A stretch of 64,000 nt of DNA, taken from assembly GCA_036268995.1 (NCBI GenBank), contig DATATB010000040.1, positions 1-64,000 on the forward strand, read 5' to 3'. Of the stretch, positions 16,051 to 25,717 are shown one piece after another. Below the pieces are notes generated by a model, which worked only from the letters and a program-made list of their open reading frames with translations, did no database searches and was not told the origin of the DNA. How positions within the stretch are numbered: the stretch's first letter is position 1; every line of letters starts with the position of its first letter. The DNA is from DATATB01 sp036268995. GTDB lineage: Bacteria > Planctomycetota > Planctomycetia > Pirellulales > PNKZ01. The translations under genes were made by a program, and so were the position numbers.

Positions 16051-16111
16051 CACGCCTACTAATGGAGAGTCGAGCGACGATGGCCCGGCAGCAAGGGCTC
16101 CGGCAGGCGGC

Positions 16112-16450
16112 TCATGCCGGCTCCTGAGCCGACATCTCGCCGGCGGCATTTGCCGATTGCAAAACGGCAAGCAGCCAGCCGATTTCCACGTGGCGTTCCA
16201 ACGGGTGCCGCAGATGAACCCCCGTTTCGAGCCGGTAATGATTCTGCCGGCCGACGCGCTGCCGCTTGAGGTAGCCGGTCCGTTCGAGCTCGACCAGGAT
16301 CCGCTGTACGGCCCGTTCGGTAATCCCCACCTTAACCGCGATGTCTCGGATGCGGATGTCCGGCCAGCAGGAGATACAGTGCAGGACGTGGGTATGGTTG
16401 CTCAAAAACGACCAATCAGGGCGCTGTGGCTGGTTCATCACGGCGGTCAT
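16112..16450 (-). CDS. winged-helix transcriptional regulator (MarR/ArsR-like)
   Basis: A 112-residue DNA-binding protein. Residues 18-75 form a winged helix: HTHVLHCISCWPDIRIRDIA, IAVKVGITERAVQRILVELER as recognition helix, then TGYLKRQRVGRQNHYRL as wing. The C-terminal helix (HVEIGWLLAVLQSAN) could dimerise. No metal-site cysteines in ArsR positions are evident. GGGAG lies close before the first ATG; a second ATG four codons later is possible. It sits upstream of aldehyde dehydrogenase 2 on the same strand and may regulate it. Confidence 0.75.
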   Translation of the reverse strand: MTAVMNQPQRPDWSFLSNHTHVLHCISCWPDIRIRDIAVKVGITERAVQRILVELERTGYLKRQRVGRQNHYRLETGVHLRHPLERHVEIGWLLAVLQSANAAGEMSAQEPA

Positions 16451-16683
16451 CTCTCCCGAAACCCAAGACCGCCGCCCCGGCCTTATCCGCAGTTCGTCTT
16501 GCCCCCAAGGTAAATTCAGCTAAACCGTAGCACGAATTTACTGTCGTTGCTGGTCATTCACCGGCAACTCATTGAGTTCAAAGCGCTCGAGGCCGGAGCG
16601 AACTGTCGGCGCGAACGTTGATTGACGGCGCGGGTCGCCTGCCGGGCGACTACCTTACTTCGGTCCGCTACTGGCCGCCAGGA

Positions 16684-16962
16684 TTAGAAAATCATCGTTT
16701 TCGAAGGATCGATGACGCCTTCTTCACGCCAGCCGATGATCCGGCGGACATCGAACAGCACCACGTGGGCGCAGTTCTTGCAAACCAACTGTGCCATCAG
16801 AGGCTCCTCGGCGCTCGGCTCGTCCGCCGGATTGGCACGTACCGGCAACAGCAAATCGCCGACCTTCCAGCGCACCGATTGGCAGAGCGCGCACTTCAGA
16901 TGCGAACACTTGTCGCGCACCCAGTTTTCGAGCCTTGACTGCAACTCGTCCGCCATTTTCAT
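16684..16962 (-). CDS. small zinc-ribbon protein
   Basis: A 92-residue protein with GGGGAG nine bases before the ATG. CALC at about residues 24-27 and CKNC at about 61-64 form a split four-cysteine zinc site flanking LLLPVRANPADEP. The sequence after it, HVVLFDVRRIIGW, is beta-rich. No enzyme motif. Such small ribbons bind nucleic acid or mediate protein contacts; function unknown. It is separate from both flanking transcription units. Confidence 0.6.
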   Translation of the reverse strand: MKMADELQSRLENWVRDKCSHLKCALCQSVRWKVGDLLLPVRANPADEPSAEEPLMAQLVCKNCAHVVLFDVRRIIGWREEGVIDPSKTMIF

Positions 16963-17298
16963 AAGTTTGTCTCCCCGTCACGATTGATAGAGCACGAATG
17001 CCCCTGCGATTGTGGCCAGTGGAGAGATTTCAGGGACAAGATAACCAAGCCCCCGAGCCGGCGGCGAATATGCGGCCCGGTCTCTTGCATCCGAAAGTCG
17101 CACCTGGGCGAGGCCGAAAGCAAACAATTTTTTCCGGTATCAATCATACGTCGCCGATGCCGCGGTGGCTACGCCAGAAGGGTGCGGCCGACCAGGGCGC
17201 AGGAGGGGGTTCGCAAAAGGGGGTGGGAAACTGGCACTGGCCGCGATGGGTCGGGCGCACCGCCGGCGCCCTTTCGGGGCTTCGGTGAGCACGGACCA
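16963..17298. other. gene-free spacer
   Basis: Contains the leader of the zinc-ribbon gene and the 3' flank of the kinase gene. No supported gene, RNA or clear terminator is seen. Confidence 0.4.
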
Positions 17299-19521
17299 TC
17301 ACCCCTGCCTGGCGGCCACGGGGCTATTGGCATGCAGCGTTGCAGACATGGACATCGACGTGGGAATATCGGAGGGCACGGCGACCGCTTTCGCGGCCTC
17401 GAATTCATTCCACCAGCGCGTCGCGTCGGCGGTGGTCCAGCTTGTCAACGCTTGGCAACGCTCAAGCGCTTCGGCTAGTGCGACCGCGCTGGGCGGCCGG
17501 TCCGCCGGCGACTTGGCCAGGCATTGCAGAATCAAGGCTTCCAGTTGGGAGGAAATTGCTTTGCCCAGTCGCTCGCTCGGCGGCACGGGGGCGGCTTCAA
17601 CATGTTGCCGCAAGATCTCCAGCATATTTCCACTATTGAACACCGGCGTGCCGGTCAGCAAGAAGTAACCGACGGCGCCGAGCGAATACAGATCGCTCGA
17701 GCAGCCCGCGCTTTCGGGTTCCCGGATACTTTCGGGCGCCATGTACAGCGGCGTCCCCACGTGCAAGCCGGCAGCCGTAAGACTCAACTGTTCGGGACCA
17801 GAAATCGCCTTGGCGACGCCGAAATCCAACAGCTTTGCGAAGTCGGGGAGACCACCGCGCCGGGTCAGCATGATGTTCGGCGGCTTGATATCACGGTGGA
17901 CCAGGCCCAGGGCGTGTGCTTCATCGAGCGAGCCGCACATCTGGCGAAGGATATGAATGACGCGACCGTCGGGCTGAGGACCGTACCGCTTGGCCAGCGT
18001 TTCCAGCGAAAGCCCCTGGAGGTACTCCATCGCGAAAAACAGCGAGCCGTCGGCCGTGCGGCCGTAGTCGTAGACGACGATGGTGTTGGGATGGTTCAAC
18101 TGGCTGGTCAGCCGCACCTCGCGCTCGAAACGCGCTACGTTCATTTGGTTGATCATCGAGCGTTCGAGCAATTTGACGGCGGTGGGCCGGCGCAACATGG
18201 CGTGATGGCCGCGGTACACGCTGCCCATCGCGCCTTCGCCGATTTTTTCTTCCAACGAGTACTGGCCAAGCTGTTTCGCCTCCAGTGCGGCTCGTTGCAT
18301 CCCGCGATCCAACCGTTCCGCCAGGAAAGTCACCCCGAGAAACGCGGCCGTGGCTACGACCAGCAGGCCGATCAAGATGGCGAAGGCGATTTGCAGCGTG
18401 CGAAGCGGTTCATAGGCCTTGGATTTTTCGATCTCGGTGCCGACGCCAAAGCCATAGGCTGGCAGCCATTGCCACGCCCCGACCACCTCGACCCCGCGAA
18501 AATCGCGATAGCCGGCGACATCGACCCCGGCGCCGTTCTCCAGGGCGTCGCGGACCATACGGGTTAAGGGGAGTTCGTCGCGGTGCAGCTTCGGCCGCTG
18601 GCCGCTGGTCAGGTCGACGCCCGGGTCGCGCAGTTCGACCGTCAGCACCGAGTGCGACGATTTGTGGTCGGGAATCAAGCCGATTTGCATCAATTGCTGG
18701 TCAAAGTGGCTTTCCGACAGCATGACTCCGTTCTTGTCGAAAGCGTACGTATCTCCGGTATCGTTCAAGCGTCCCAGGTTCAAGATTCGCGTGAACTCTT
18801 TTTCGGGGCGAATTCGCAGTCCTATCACGGCGACGGGGTCACCTTCGCCAGGCGCGGGACGGATCCGAGCGGCCGCATACATCGCCGGCACGTCAGGCGA
18901 AGACTGGCCAGATTCGTCGACCAGCGGAACGGTCGACATGAACGGACGTGAAACGGTTGCCCCCTCGGCCAGCGCTTTGGCGGCAAATTCGGTATAGGCC
19001 GACAGTGACTTCTGCCCAACCAGTCCCGGTGAGGTGGCAGCCACGATGCGGTCTTCTCGATCGATCACGACGTAAGCCACGTATCCCTTAGTCCGCTGCA
19101 ATAGCCGGGACACGGCTTGATGCACCCGAGACGATTCCTCGGCCTGCAGCAAATTGGCTGCGCTCGGATTTTTACGAGCCACGTCCAAAATCGCCAATAC
19201 GTTCTGCCGCACCGTCGCGTCTTGAGCGATCAGCCTCGCACTGGACGCCTGCGATTGCAGCCACAGTTCCAGCGCCGTGACATCCGCGTTCAAGATCGAT
19301 TGCAGTTCGCCGGTCAATTGCCGTTCGATACCTTCGTCGATCTTCGCTCCTACCCAAAAGGCGGCAATTGCCAGCACGAGCGTCGTGCACAGCGGCCCGA
19401 CCCAAATATGCCGCCGAATAAATCCGGGAGTCGTCGAGATCAGGCCGCTCCATTTTGTCCGCGGCTGGGCACTCTGGATCGACGTGATAATGGGATCGGA
19501 ACCTAATCGCGAGGTCGGCAT
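17299..19521 (-). CDS. membrane Ser/Thr protein kinase with extracytoplasmic sensor domain
   Basis: A 740-residue Hanks-type kinase with an unusual layout: sensor first, kinase last. TM1 at about 37-57, a 300-residue extracytoplasmic dCache-like sensor (YVAYVVIDREDRIVAATSPG, GDTYAFDKNGVMLSESHFD), TM2 at about 382-405, then the cytoplasmic kinase from about 425: glycine loop IGEGAMGSVYRG, Lys450, catalytic Asp544 in HRDIKPPN, DFG at 566-568 and APE. All catalytic residues are present. Most bacterial PknB-like kinases have the opposite order. It probably couples an external small-molecule signal to phosphorylation of cytoplasmic targets. The gene stands alone. Confidence 0.88.
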   Translation of the reverse strand: MPTSRLGSDPIITSIQSAQPRTKWSGLISTTPGFIRRHIWVGPLCTTLVLAIAAFWVGAKIDEGIERQLTGELQSILNADVTALELWLQSQASSARLIAQDATVRQNVLAILDVARKNPSAANLLQAEESSRVHQAVSRLLQRTKGYVAYVVIDREDRIVAATSPGLVGQKSLSAYTEFAAKALAEGATVSRPFMSTVPLVDESGQSSPDVPAMYAAARIRPAPGEGDPVAVIGLRIRPEKEFTRILNLGRLNDTGDTYAFDKNGVMLSESHFDQQLMQIGLIPDHKSSHSVLTVELRDPGVDLTSGQRPKLHRDELPLTRMVRDALENGAGVDVAGYRDFRGVEVVGAWQWLPAYGFGVGTEIEKSKAYEPLRTLQIAFAILIGLLVVATAAFLGVTFLAERLDRGMQRAALEAKQLGQYSLEEKIGEGAMGSVYRGHHAMLRRPTAVKLLERSMINQMNVARFEREVRLTSQLNHPNTIVVYDYGRTADGSLFFAMEYLQGLSLETLAKRYGPQPDGRVIHILRQMCGSLDEAHALGLVHRDIKPPNIMLTRRGGLPDFAKLLDFGVAKAISGPEQLSLTAAGLHVGTPLYMAPESIREPESAGCSSDLYSLGAVGYFLLTGTPVFNSGNMLEILRQHVEAAPVPPSERLGKAISSQLEALILQCLAKSPADRPPSAVALAEALERCQALTSWTTADATRWWNEFEAAKAVAVPSDIPTSMSMSATLHANSPVAARQG

Positions 19522-20518
19522 GGTTTGTCGTCACCATTCATCGCAAATGCGGGCATGCTCGGCCCTCGGCATCGCCTGCTCAGTTCCGCGAATGGTCGAT
19601 CACCGCCTCTTCGCGACGGCTTTGCCGCACGAGACGGCGAAGCCAACCCCCATTCTAACAGTCGCGGGAGCCGGGCAATAGCTCATGCGGGGTTTGCCAT
19701 CATCGGGCCGAACATTAAAAGATCATTCACGGCGCTTGAGAAGTTTGCGGGCCGGTCGGTGGTTGAAGCATCCTCGGCGGATTCAACGAGGGGAGCCGCA
19801 CCCCGATGGCCGATCGATGCAATCGCTGCAAGTAAAACGACGATCGTAATGCCGTGCCGATGAAGGGCCCACAAGCGTCGAACCGCTGTTCATGGTGACT
19901 GGCTAGGCCGCATCTTCGCTCGAGCGAGCGAACCAAGTTTTTGAAGCGTCCACCCTGCGAATACGCGGCATGCAGCATACGGTCGAAGTTATGAAACAAA
20001 CCGGCACGCCATCGCCGAGCCGCGCTTTCGTCGCGGCGGATTGCATTGCCGGTGGCACAATTATGGCCTAGCTTTTAAGGGGGGTATCGTCGGACTTCGG
20101 CTGCTCTTTCACGCCCGCTTTTTATGACAAATCCGTAAGGTTCAGTCGTTTCTTGCCGAGAAAATAACCCTTTACGCGGATCTCGGCTAATCTGCTCATA
20201 AGGACAAATTGACGACTCTCGTGTCGGGTAATAGGATTCGTCAGATCTGAGTCACCGACCGAGCTTCGCACGCTGCTGGTCATTGCGAGAGTGCGGCCGA
20301 TGAATCCAATCGTATTCGCCATGTGGCGACCGGTGACGACCGTTGGCAGTCGCTCTCTTCCTTGGCGGCTTGCCGGTGCTAGAGAAAGAGACGCACGCGG
20401 AAGCCTTGCTTCCTCGATGCGGCTTCATTCGCTTGCTTGATTTCGGTCCACCGAGTTTCTTGATCAACATGAAGTGATCCCGCTCGCGACCTGCGAGCAG
20501 TCCCCGGGCAATAAAACT
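19522..20518. other. long gene-poor region before the efflux operon
   Basis: About 1 kb without a convincing gene. A 63-codon minus-strand frame (19683-19874) has a hydrophobic N-terminus (ITIVVLLAAIASIG) and could be a small exported protein, but lacks a ribosome site. AAATCCGTAAG at 20129-20139 recurs near 28991. A GCTCGC/GCGAGC hairpin at 20482-20498 lies just before the adaptor gene and may be an operator or leader structure. Confidence 0.4.
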
Positions 20519-21613
20519 ATGAAAGTTTCACTGCTTCTGGCCATCGTCTTGGCGCTCGTTTCTCTCTCCCTGCCGGCTTGCAGTCAGCACGAGGAGGAGC
20601 ATGAGGTGGAGGCCCATAAGATCACGGCCACCAACCCGGAGTCCAAAGCCGTTACCCTGACCCAGGAATATGTCTGCCAGATCCACTCGCAACGCCACAT
20701 CCAGGTCCGCGCTTTGGAGCGGGGGTATCTCGAGGCGATCACGATCAAAGAGGGCCAGCAGGTAAAGGCGGGCGATGTGCTGTTCAAGGTGATGCCGATT
20801 CTTTACCAGAAAAAAGCGGATGCGGAGGTTGCGGAGGCGAATCTGGCGCAGTTGGAATACAACTACACCAACAAGTTGTACGAGGACAAGGTGCTCTCGC
20901 ACAACGAAGTGCTGCTGCTCGAGGCCAAGCTGAAAAGGGCCCAGGCGAAGGCGGATTTGGCGAAGGCCGAATTGAACTTTGCCACCGTCAAAGCGCCCTT
21001 CGACGGCATCATCGACCGCCTGCACCACCAACAGGGCAGCCTGGTCGAGGAGGGCGAGATCCTCACGACCATGTCCGACAACAGCACGATGTGGGTTTAT
21101 TTCAACGTCCCCGAAGCCCGTTACCTCGAATACATGGCCAATCTGAAGCAGCATAAGGTGGACATGAAAATCGAGCTCAAGCTGGCCAACGCCAGCATCT
21201 TCGATCAGATCGGCAAGATCGGTGCGATCGAGGCTGATTTCAACAACGAGAACGGGAACATTCCCTTCCGCGCGGATTTTTCAAACCCCGAGCGCCTGCT
21301 GCGACACGGCCAGACCGGCACGATCTTGATCAGCCGAGTGCAGAATAACGCCATCGTGATCCCTCAACGGGCGACGTTCGAGGTTCTTCAGAAGCGCTAC
21401 GTTTACGTCATCGACAAAGACCACGTGGCGCATCAGCGCGAGATCGACATCCAGAATGAACTCGAGGACCTGTTTATCATCAAGAAGGGGCTCGACGTGA
21501 ACGACAAGATCGTTCTCGAGGGGATCCGACAGGTTCGCGACGGCGACAAGGTGGAATACGAGAATCGTAAGCCGGGGCAAGTTGCTGCCCACCTGAAATA
21601 CCACGCGGAATAG
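20519..21613 (+). CDS. RND efflux periplasmic adaptor lipoprotein
   Basis: A 364-residue membrane-fusion protein. A lipoprotein signal ends at LSLPACS, with Cys22 as acylation site. The order is beta-barrel/lipoyl half (IHVRALERGYLEAITIKEGQQVKAGDVLF-like), an alpha-helical hairpin (about 95-150), the second lipoyl half (VKAPFDGIIDRLHHQQGSLV) and a C-terminal beta domain. It links the inner-membrane pump at 21669 to the outer-membrane factor at 25718. It lies 55 bases upstream of the pump and is clearly co-transcribed. Substrate cannot be told from sequence. Confidence 0.92.
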   Translation: MKVSLLLAIVLALVSLSLPACSQHEEEHEVEAHKITATNPESKAVTLTQEYVCQIHSQRHIQVRALERGYLEAITIKEGQQVKAGDVLFKVMPILYQKKADAEVAEANLAQLEYNYTNKLYEDKVLSHNEVLLLEAKLKRAQAKADLAKAELNFATVKAPFDGIIDRLHHQQGSLVEEGEILTTMSDNSTMWVYFNVPEARYLEYMANLKQHKVDMKIELKLANASIFDQIGKIGAIEADFNNENGNIPFRADFSNPERLLRHGQTGTILISRVQNNAIVIPQRATFEVLQKRYVYVIDKDHVAHQREIDIQNELEDLFIIKKGLDVNDKIVLEGIRQVRDGDKVEYENRKPGQVAAHLKYHAE

Positions 21614-21668
21614 CCACCGCGTGCCCGGCTCCCGCTAATACGAAAACCAACGGATTGCTGTCGGCCCC

Positions 21669-24600
21669 ATGTTCTCGCAATTTCTCCGCAGACCGGCGTT
21701 GGCGATCGTTATCTCGATCATCATCTTGTTTCTGGGTGGGTTGTCGATCAATACCCTGCCCATCTCGCAATTTCCCAACGTCGCGCCCCCCAGCGTGGTC
21801 GTCACGCTGGCTTTTCCTGGCGCCAGTGCGCAGGTTTTGGTCGACTCCGTGCTCGTCATCTTGGAGCAGGCGATCAACGGCGTGCAGGACATGCGCTACA
21901 TGGTCTCCGCCGGCACCAGCGCCGGCGAGGCCACGATCTTGATCATCTTCGAACCCGGCACGGATCCGAACATCGCGGTCTTGAACGTGCAGAACCGCGT
22001 CCAAACCGTCAAGCAACGGCTCCCGCCGATCGTCGAACTGGAAGGCATCGTCGTGCTCCAGCAGATGACGAGCATGCTGATGTACGTGAACATCTATAGC
22101 ACGGATCCCGGCCATAACCAGGATTTCCTTTACAACTATGCCTTCGTCAACGTCGTGCCCGAGATCAAGCGGGTACGGGGCATCGGCAGCGCCAATATTC
22201 TCGGCAGCCGCGCGTTCGCCATGCGGGTCTGGCTGAATCTGGAGCGTATGCGGGCTTACAACGTGTCGTCCGACGACGTCATGGATATGATCCGGAAACA
22301 GAGCATGATCGGGTCGCCAGGGCGACTTGGCCAGGCGACCGGCAGAACGTCGCAAACCGTCGAATACGTACTGACCTGGGTGGGACGCTACAACAAGCCG
22401 GAGCAGTATGAAAACATCGTTCTGAAAGCGAATCCTGACGGCCAGATCCTGCGGCTGAAGGACGTCGCCGAAATCGAGACGGGGCCTTCGTACTACAACA
22501 TTTATTCGAACATGGACGGCCATCCGTCGGCGGCCATCGTGCTCAAGCAAATTCCTGGCACCAACGCCGCCACCGTCATCGAGAACGTGAAGGAGCGGCT
22601 CACGGAGATCCAGGAGTCGTCGTTCCCTCCGGGCATGAAATTCGAAGTCAGCTACGACGTTTCCACTTTTTTGGAAGCCTCGATCGAGCAGGTGCTGCAC
22701 ACCTTGTTGGAAGCATTCTTGCTGGTCTCGATCGTGGTGTTCATGTTCCTCGGCGATGTTCGTTCCACGCTGATCCCGACCTTGGCGGTTCCGGTATCGC
22801 TGATCGGGGCTTTCTTTTTCATGAAAATGCTCGGGCTGTCGATCAACCTGATCACCCTCTTCGCGCTGGTGCTGGCGATCGGGGTGGTGGTGGACGACGC
22901 GATCGTGGTGGTCGAAGCGGTACACGCCAAGATGCACGAGAAGCATCTCTCACCCTATAAGGCGACCAAAGAAGTCATTAACGAGATTAGCGGTGCGATC
23001 ATCGCCATCACGCTGGTGATGACGTCGGTGTTCGTGCCGGTGACTTTCATTCCCGGGCCGGTGGGCCAGTTCTACCGCCAGTTCGGCATCACGATGGCCG
23101 CGTCCATCGTGCTTTCCGGGGTCGTGGCCCTGACAGTCACGCCGGTGCTCTGTGCGATGATTCTCAAGCCCCACGGCCACGGCAGCCAAGCCCAAAAACG
23201 CGGGTGGCTGAGCAGAGTCCTGACGTTTGTTGTGGGTGGGGTGCCGGCCGCACTAATCAATTTGGCTATCTACGGCCTGTGGGGGCCGCGGGGCTTGGCG
23301 CTGAATATCCTCGCCGGGGTTGTGGCCCTCATTCTCTGTAGGATGATTTTCAAACCCCGCGGCGACGGCAGCCAAACGCAAGACAGCGGTTGGCTGAGCA
23401 AAGCCCTGTCGCTTTATGTGGGTGCAGGCCTGGCCGTAGCGCTCAACTTACTGATTTACCATCTGTGGGGGCCACTGGGCCTGCTGCTGAATATCTTGCC
23501 CTTCGTGCGCAAACCATTTGACCGCGCCGTCGAGAAGGTCACCAACGGTTACGCCGCATTCCTCGGTCCGATCGTCACGCGCCGCGGGCTGACCATGTTG
23601 GTCATTACGGGCTTTTCCGTGGGCATTGTCATGATGACCGCGCGGCTTCCGGCCGGCTTCATCCCGCTCGAAGACCAGGGGATGATCTACGGAATCCTCC
23701 AGACGCCTCCAGGCTCGACGCTCGAGTACACCAATTCCAAAAGCGAAGAGCTGCAGGAAATCGCCAAGACCGTCGACGGAGTCAACTCGGTCTCCGCATT
23801 GGCCGGTTACGAGGTACTGACCGAGGGGCGCGGCTCGAACGCGGGGACCTGCCTCATCAATTTGAAGCCCTGGTCCGAGCGCAAGATGACCTCGAAGCAG
23901 ATCATTTCGGAACTCGAGGAAAAATGCCGTAAGATGACGAATGTAAAGCTCGAGTTCTTCGAGCCGCCCGCGGTCCCTGGTTTTGGTGCGGCCGGTGGTG
24001 TCTCCTGCCGTGTTCTGGACAAGACGAACACGATGGACTACGTGCGGCTCGGAGAAGAGACTCAAAAGTTTCTGGCTGCCTTGGCAAAACGCAAGGAAGT
24101 GAAGAGCATCTTCACGTTCTTCGCCAGCAACTATCCGCAGTATGAGCTCGTCATCAACAACGACGTGGCCATGCAGAAGGGCGTGACGATCAAAGATGCG
24201 ATGGACAACCTCTCCATCGTCATCGGCAGCACCTGGGAGCAAGGCTTCATCCGCTTCAACCAGTTCTACAAGGTGTTTGTCCAGGCTTTGCCCCAGTTCC
24301 GGCGGTATCCCGAGGACTTCGAAAATATCTTCGTCAAGAACGATAAGGGGGAAATGGTCCCCTACTCCTCGTTCATGACGCTCAAGAAGCAACAGGGCTT
24401 GAACGAGATCAACCGCTACAACCTGTACCCTTCGGCCCCCATTCAGCTTTCACCGGCTCCCGGCTACAGCAGCGGCCAGGCCATCCAGGCGATCAAGGAG
24501 GTCGGCGCCGAGACCCTGTCTCGTGGCTACGGCCTCGGCTGGGAAGCGCTCGCTTATGACGAGGCGAACAAAGGCAACGCGGCGGTTTACATCTTCTTGG

Positions 24601-25148
24601 TCGTCGTCGTCTTCGTCTACCTGGTGCTGGTCGGCCAGTACGAAAGTTTCATCCTGCCGCTGGCCGTGATCCTGTCGCTGCCGGTCGGCATCTTCGGCTC
24701 CTTCTTTCTCCTGCAAGCCATGGGCTTGGCCAACGACGTCTATTGCCAGATCGGTCTGGTCATGTTGGTCGGTCTATTGGGCAAGAACGCGATTCTGATC
24801 GTCGAATTCGCGGTGCAACGGCACCACGAGGGCGTGGCCCTCAAGGAGGCGGCCATCGAGGGCGGAAAACTGCGCTTCCGGCCGATTTTGATGACATCCT
24901 TCGCGTTCATCGCCGGTCTGATTCCCTTGGTAGCTGCCAGCGGCCCCGGGGCGATCGGCAACCGTACGATCGGTGGCACTGCGGTCGGTGGAATGCTCTT
25001 GGGCACCGTGATCGGGGTCTTGGTCATTCCCGGCCTCTACTACTTGTTCGGCCGGCTCGACGGCGGCCGCAAGCTGCTTCCGGACGAAACGAGCGAATCT
25101 CTCACCGGGACCGTCGAACCACACCTGGTCATCGAACACCATTCGTAG
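21669..25148 (+). CDS. RND multidrug efflux pump (AcrB/HAE-1 type), with internal duplication
   Basis: A 1159-residue proton-driven inner-membrane transporter, about 100 residues longer than AcrB (1049). The N-terminal TM1 and porter half (MFSQFLRRPALAIVISI) and the TM4 proton-relay Asp pair in GVVVDDAIVVVEA are intact. The excess lies after TM6: residues 494-555 and 556-613 are a tandem repeat (each LC.MI.KP.G.GSQ.Q..GWLS...LNILxx) that adds hydrophobic stretches before the central linker helix. The C-terminal half, with the second porter and TM7-12, looks normal. It works with the adaptor (20519) and the outer-membrane factor (25718). Confidence 0.92.
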   Translation: MFSQFLRRPALAIVISIIILFLGGLSINTLPISQFPNVAPPSVVVTLAFPGASAQVLVDSVLVILEQAINGVQDMRYMVSAGTSAGEATILIIFEPGTDPNIAVLNVQNRVQTVKQRLPPIVELEGIVVLQQMTSMLMYVNIYSTDPGHNQDFLYNYAFVNVVPEIKRVRGIGSANILGSRAFAMRVWLNLERMRAYNVSSDDVMDMIRKQSMIGSPGRLGQATGRTSQTVEYVLTWVGRYNKPEQYENIVLKANPDGQILRLKDVAEIETGPSYYNIYSNMDGHPSAAIVLKQIPGTNAATVIENVKERLTEIQESSFPPGMKFEVSYDVSTFLEASIEQVLHTLLEAFLLVSIVVFMFLGDVRSTLIPTLAVPVSLIGAFFFMKMLGLSINLITLFALVLAIGVVVDDAIVVVEAVHAKMHEKHLSPYKATKEVINEISGAIIAITLVMTSVFVPVTFIPGPVGQFYRQFGITMAASIVLSGVVALTVTPVLCAMILKPHGHGSQAQKRGWLSRVLTFVVGGVPAALINLAIYGLWGPRGLALNILAGVVALILCRMIFKPRGDGSQTQDSGWLSKALSLYVGAGLAVALNLLIYHLWGPLGLLLNILPFVRKPFDRAVEKVTNGYAAFLGPIVTRRGLTMLVITGFSVGIVMMTARLPAGFIPLEDQGMIYGILQTPPGSTLEYTNSKSEELQEIAKTVDGVNSVSALAGYEVLTEGRGSNAGTCLINLKPWSERKMTSKQIISELEEKCRKMTNVKLEFFEPPAVPGFGAAGGVSCRVLDKTNTMDYVRLGEETQKFLAALAKRKEVKSIFTFFASNYPQYELVINNDVAMQKGVTIKDAMDNLSIVIGSTWEQGFIRFNQFYKVFVQALPQFRRYPEDFENIFVKNDKGEMVPYSSFMTLKKQQGLNEINRYNLYPSAPIQLSPAPGYSSGQAIQAIKEVGAETLSRGYGLGWEALAYDEANKGNAAVYIFLVVVVFVYLVLVGQYESFILPLAVILSLPVGIFGSFFLLQAMGLANDVYCQIGLVMLVGLLGKNAILIVEFAVQRHHEGVALKEAAIEGGKLRFRPILMTSFAFIAGLIPLVAASGPGAIGNRTIGGTAVGGMLLGTVIGVLVIPGLYYLFGRLDGGRKLLPDETSESLTGTVEPHLVIEHHS
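23148..23507 (+). repeat. 186-bp tandem coding duplication in the RND pump
   Basis: The first unit begins CTCTGTGCGATG at 23148 and the second CTCTGTAGGATG at 23334; encoded peptides share well over half their residues, including GSQ, GWLS, NL.IY.LWGP and LNIL. The copies have diverged, so the duplication is not recent. Confidence 0.8.
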
Positions 25149-25717
25149 CAAGCGCGCGCAGCACTCGATTCGAGGTGCGTGGGCAGATTCGGGTGATCGA
25201 GACGGCGCCAGCTATCAAGCCGTCTGCCACCGACCGCATGCTACTCGAGCGCGGACATTGCGGACGTGATTCTAAAAACCGGCGCGAACCGCCGCTGGCA
25301 GTTTTGCTTGCACGCGTTCGCTGGCAGCAGGCGCGGGACTTTCAGCGCAATAATGCGGCCGCGGCCGTCCTATGCCGCATCCTAAAATCGCATCTCGCCC
25401 AGCGGCGATTTGCTAGCTGCGATGCTGCGAAAATTGCGCATCTCATGAGTGTTAGATTGTAACACGTCGTCGCAATTTACCACCGACTTTCGATTCCAGC
25501 CGACGATGGAATTCGTAGTCGACGTACGGTTGCGAGAGCAAGAGGCTCGCGCACGACGGCCGCTGCCGAGACGGATGGCTGCATGCAAAGGAACCGGCCT
25601 GGCTTAACGCCCGGCTTGCTGGGCACCCGGCCGATCCTTTGTTTTCGCCCCACGTCGGCTCGGGTCGGGCAAACTGAGCGACAGGCGACAGGCGCTAGTT
25701 CGTCAAGGATGATACGG
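25149..25717. other. spacer between pump and outer-membrane factor genes
   Basis: 570 bases without a recognised gene. It holds a AGACGGC/GCCGTCT hairpin (25200-25225) after the pump and a 17-bp dyad at 25449-25465 before the outer-membrane factor. The spacing suggests the outer-membrane factor may have its own promoter. Confidence 0.4.
25449..25465. promoter_or_regulatory. 17-bp dyad, candidate repressor operator
   Basis: GTGTTA-GATTG-TAACAC is a perfect inverted repeat with 5-base centre, the geometry of TetR/MarR-type operators that often control efflux genes. It lies about 250 bases before the outer-membrane factor ATG. No regulator gene is adjacent. Confidence 0.35.

Noticed and set aside
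21480..22946. 488-codon minus-strand frame opposite the RND pump
   Set aside because: Asp/His/Arg-rich shadow of the transporter frame.
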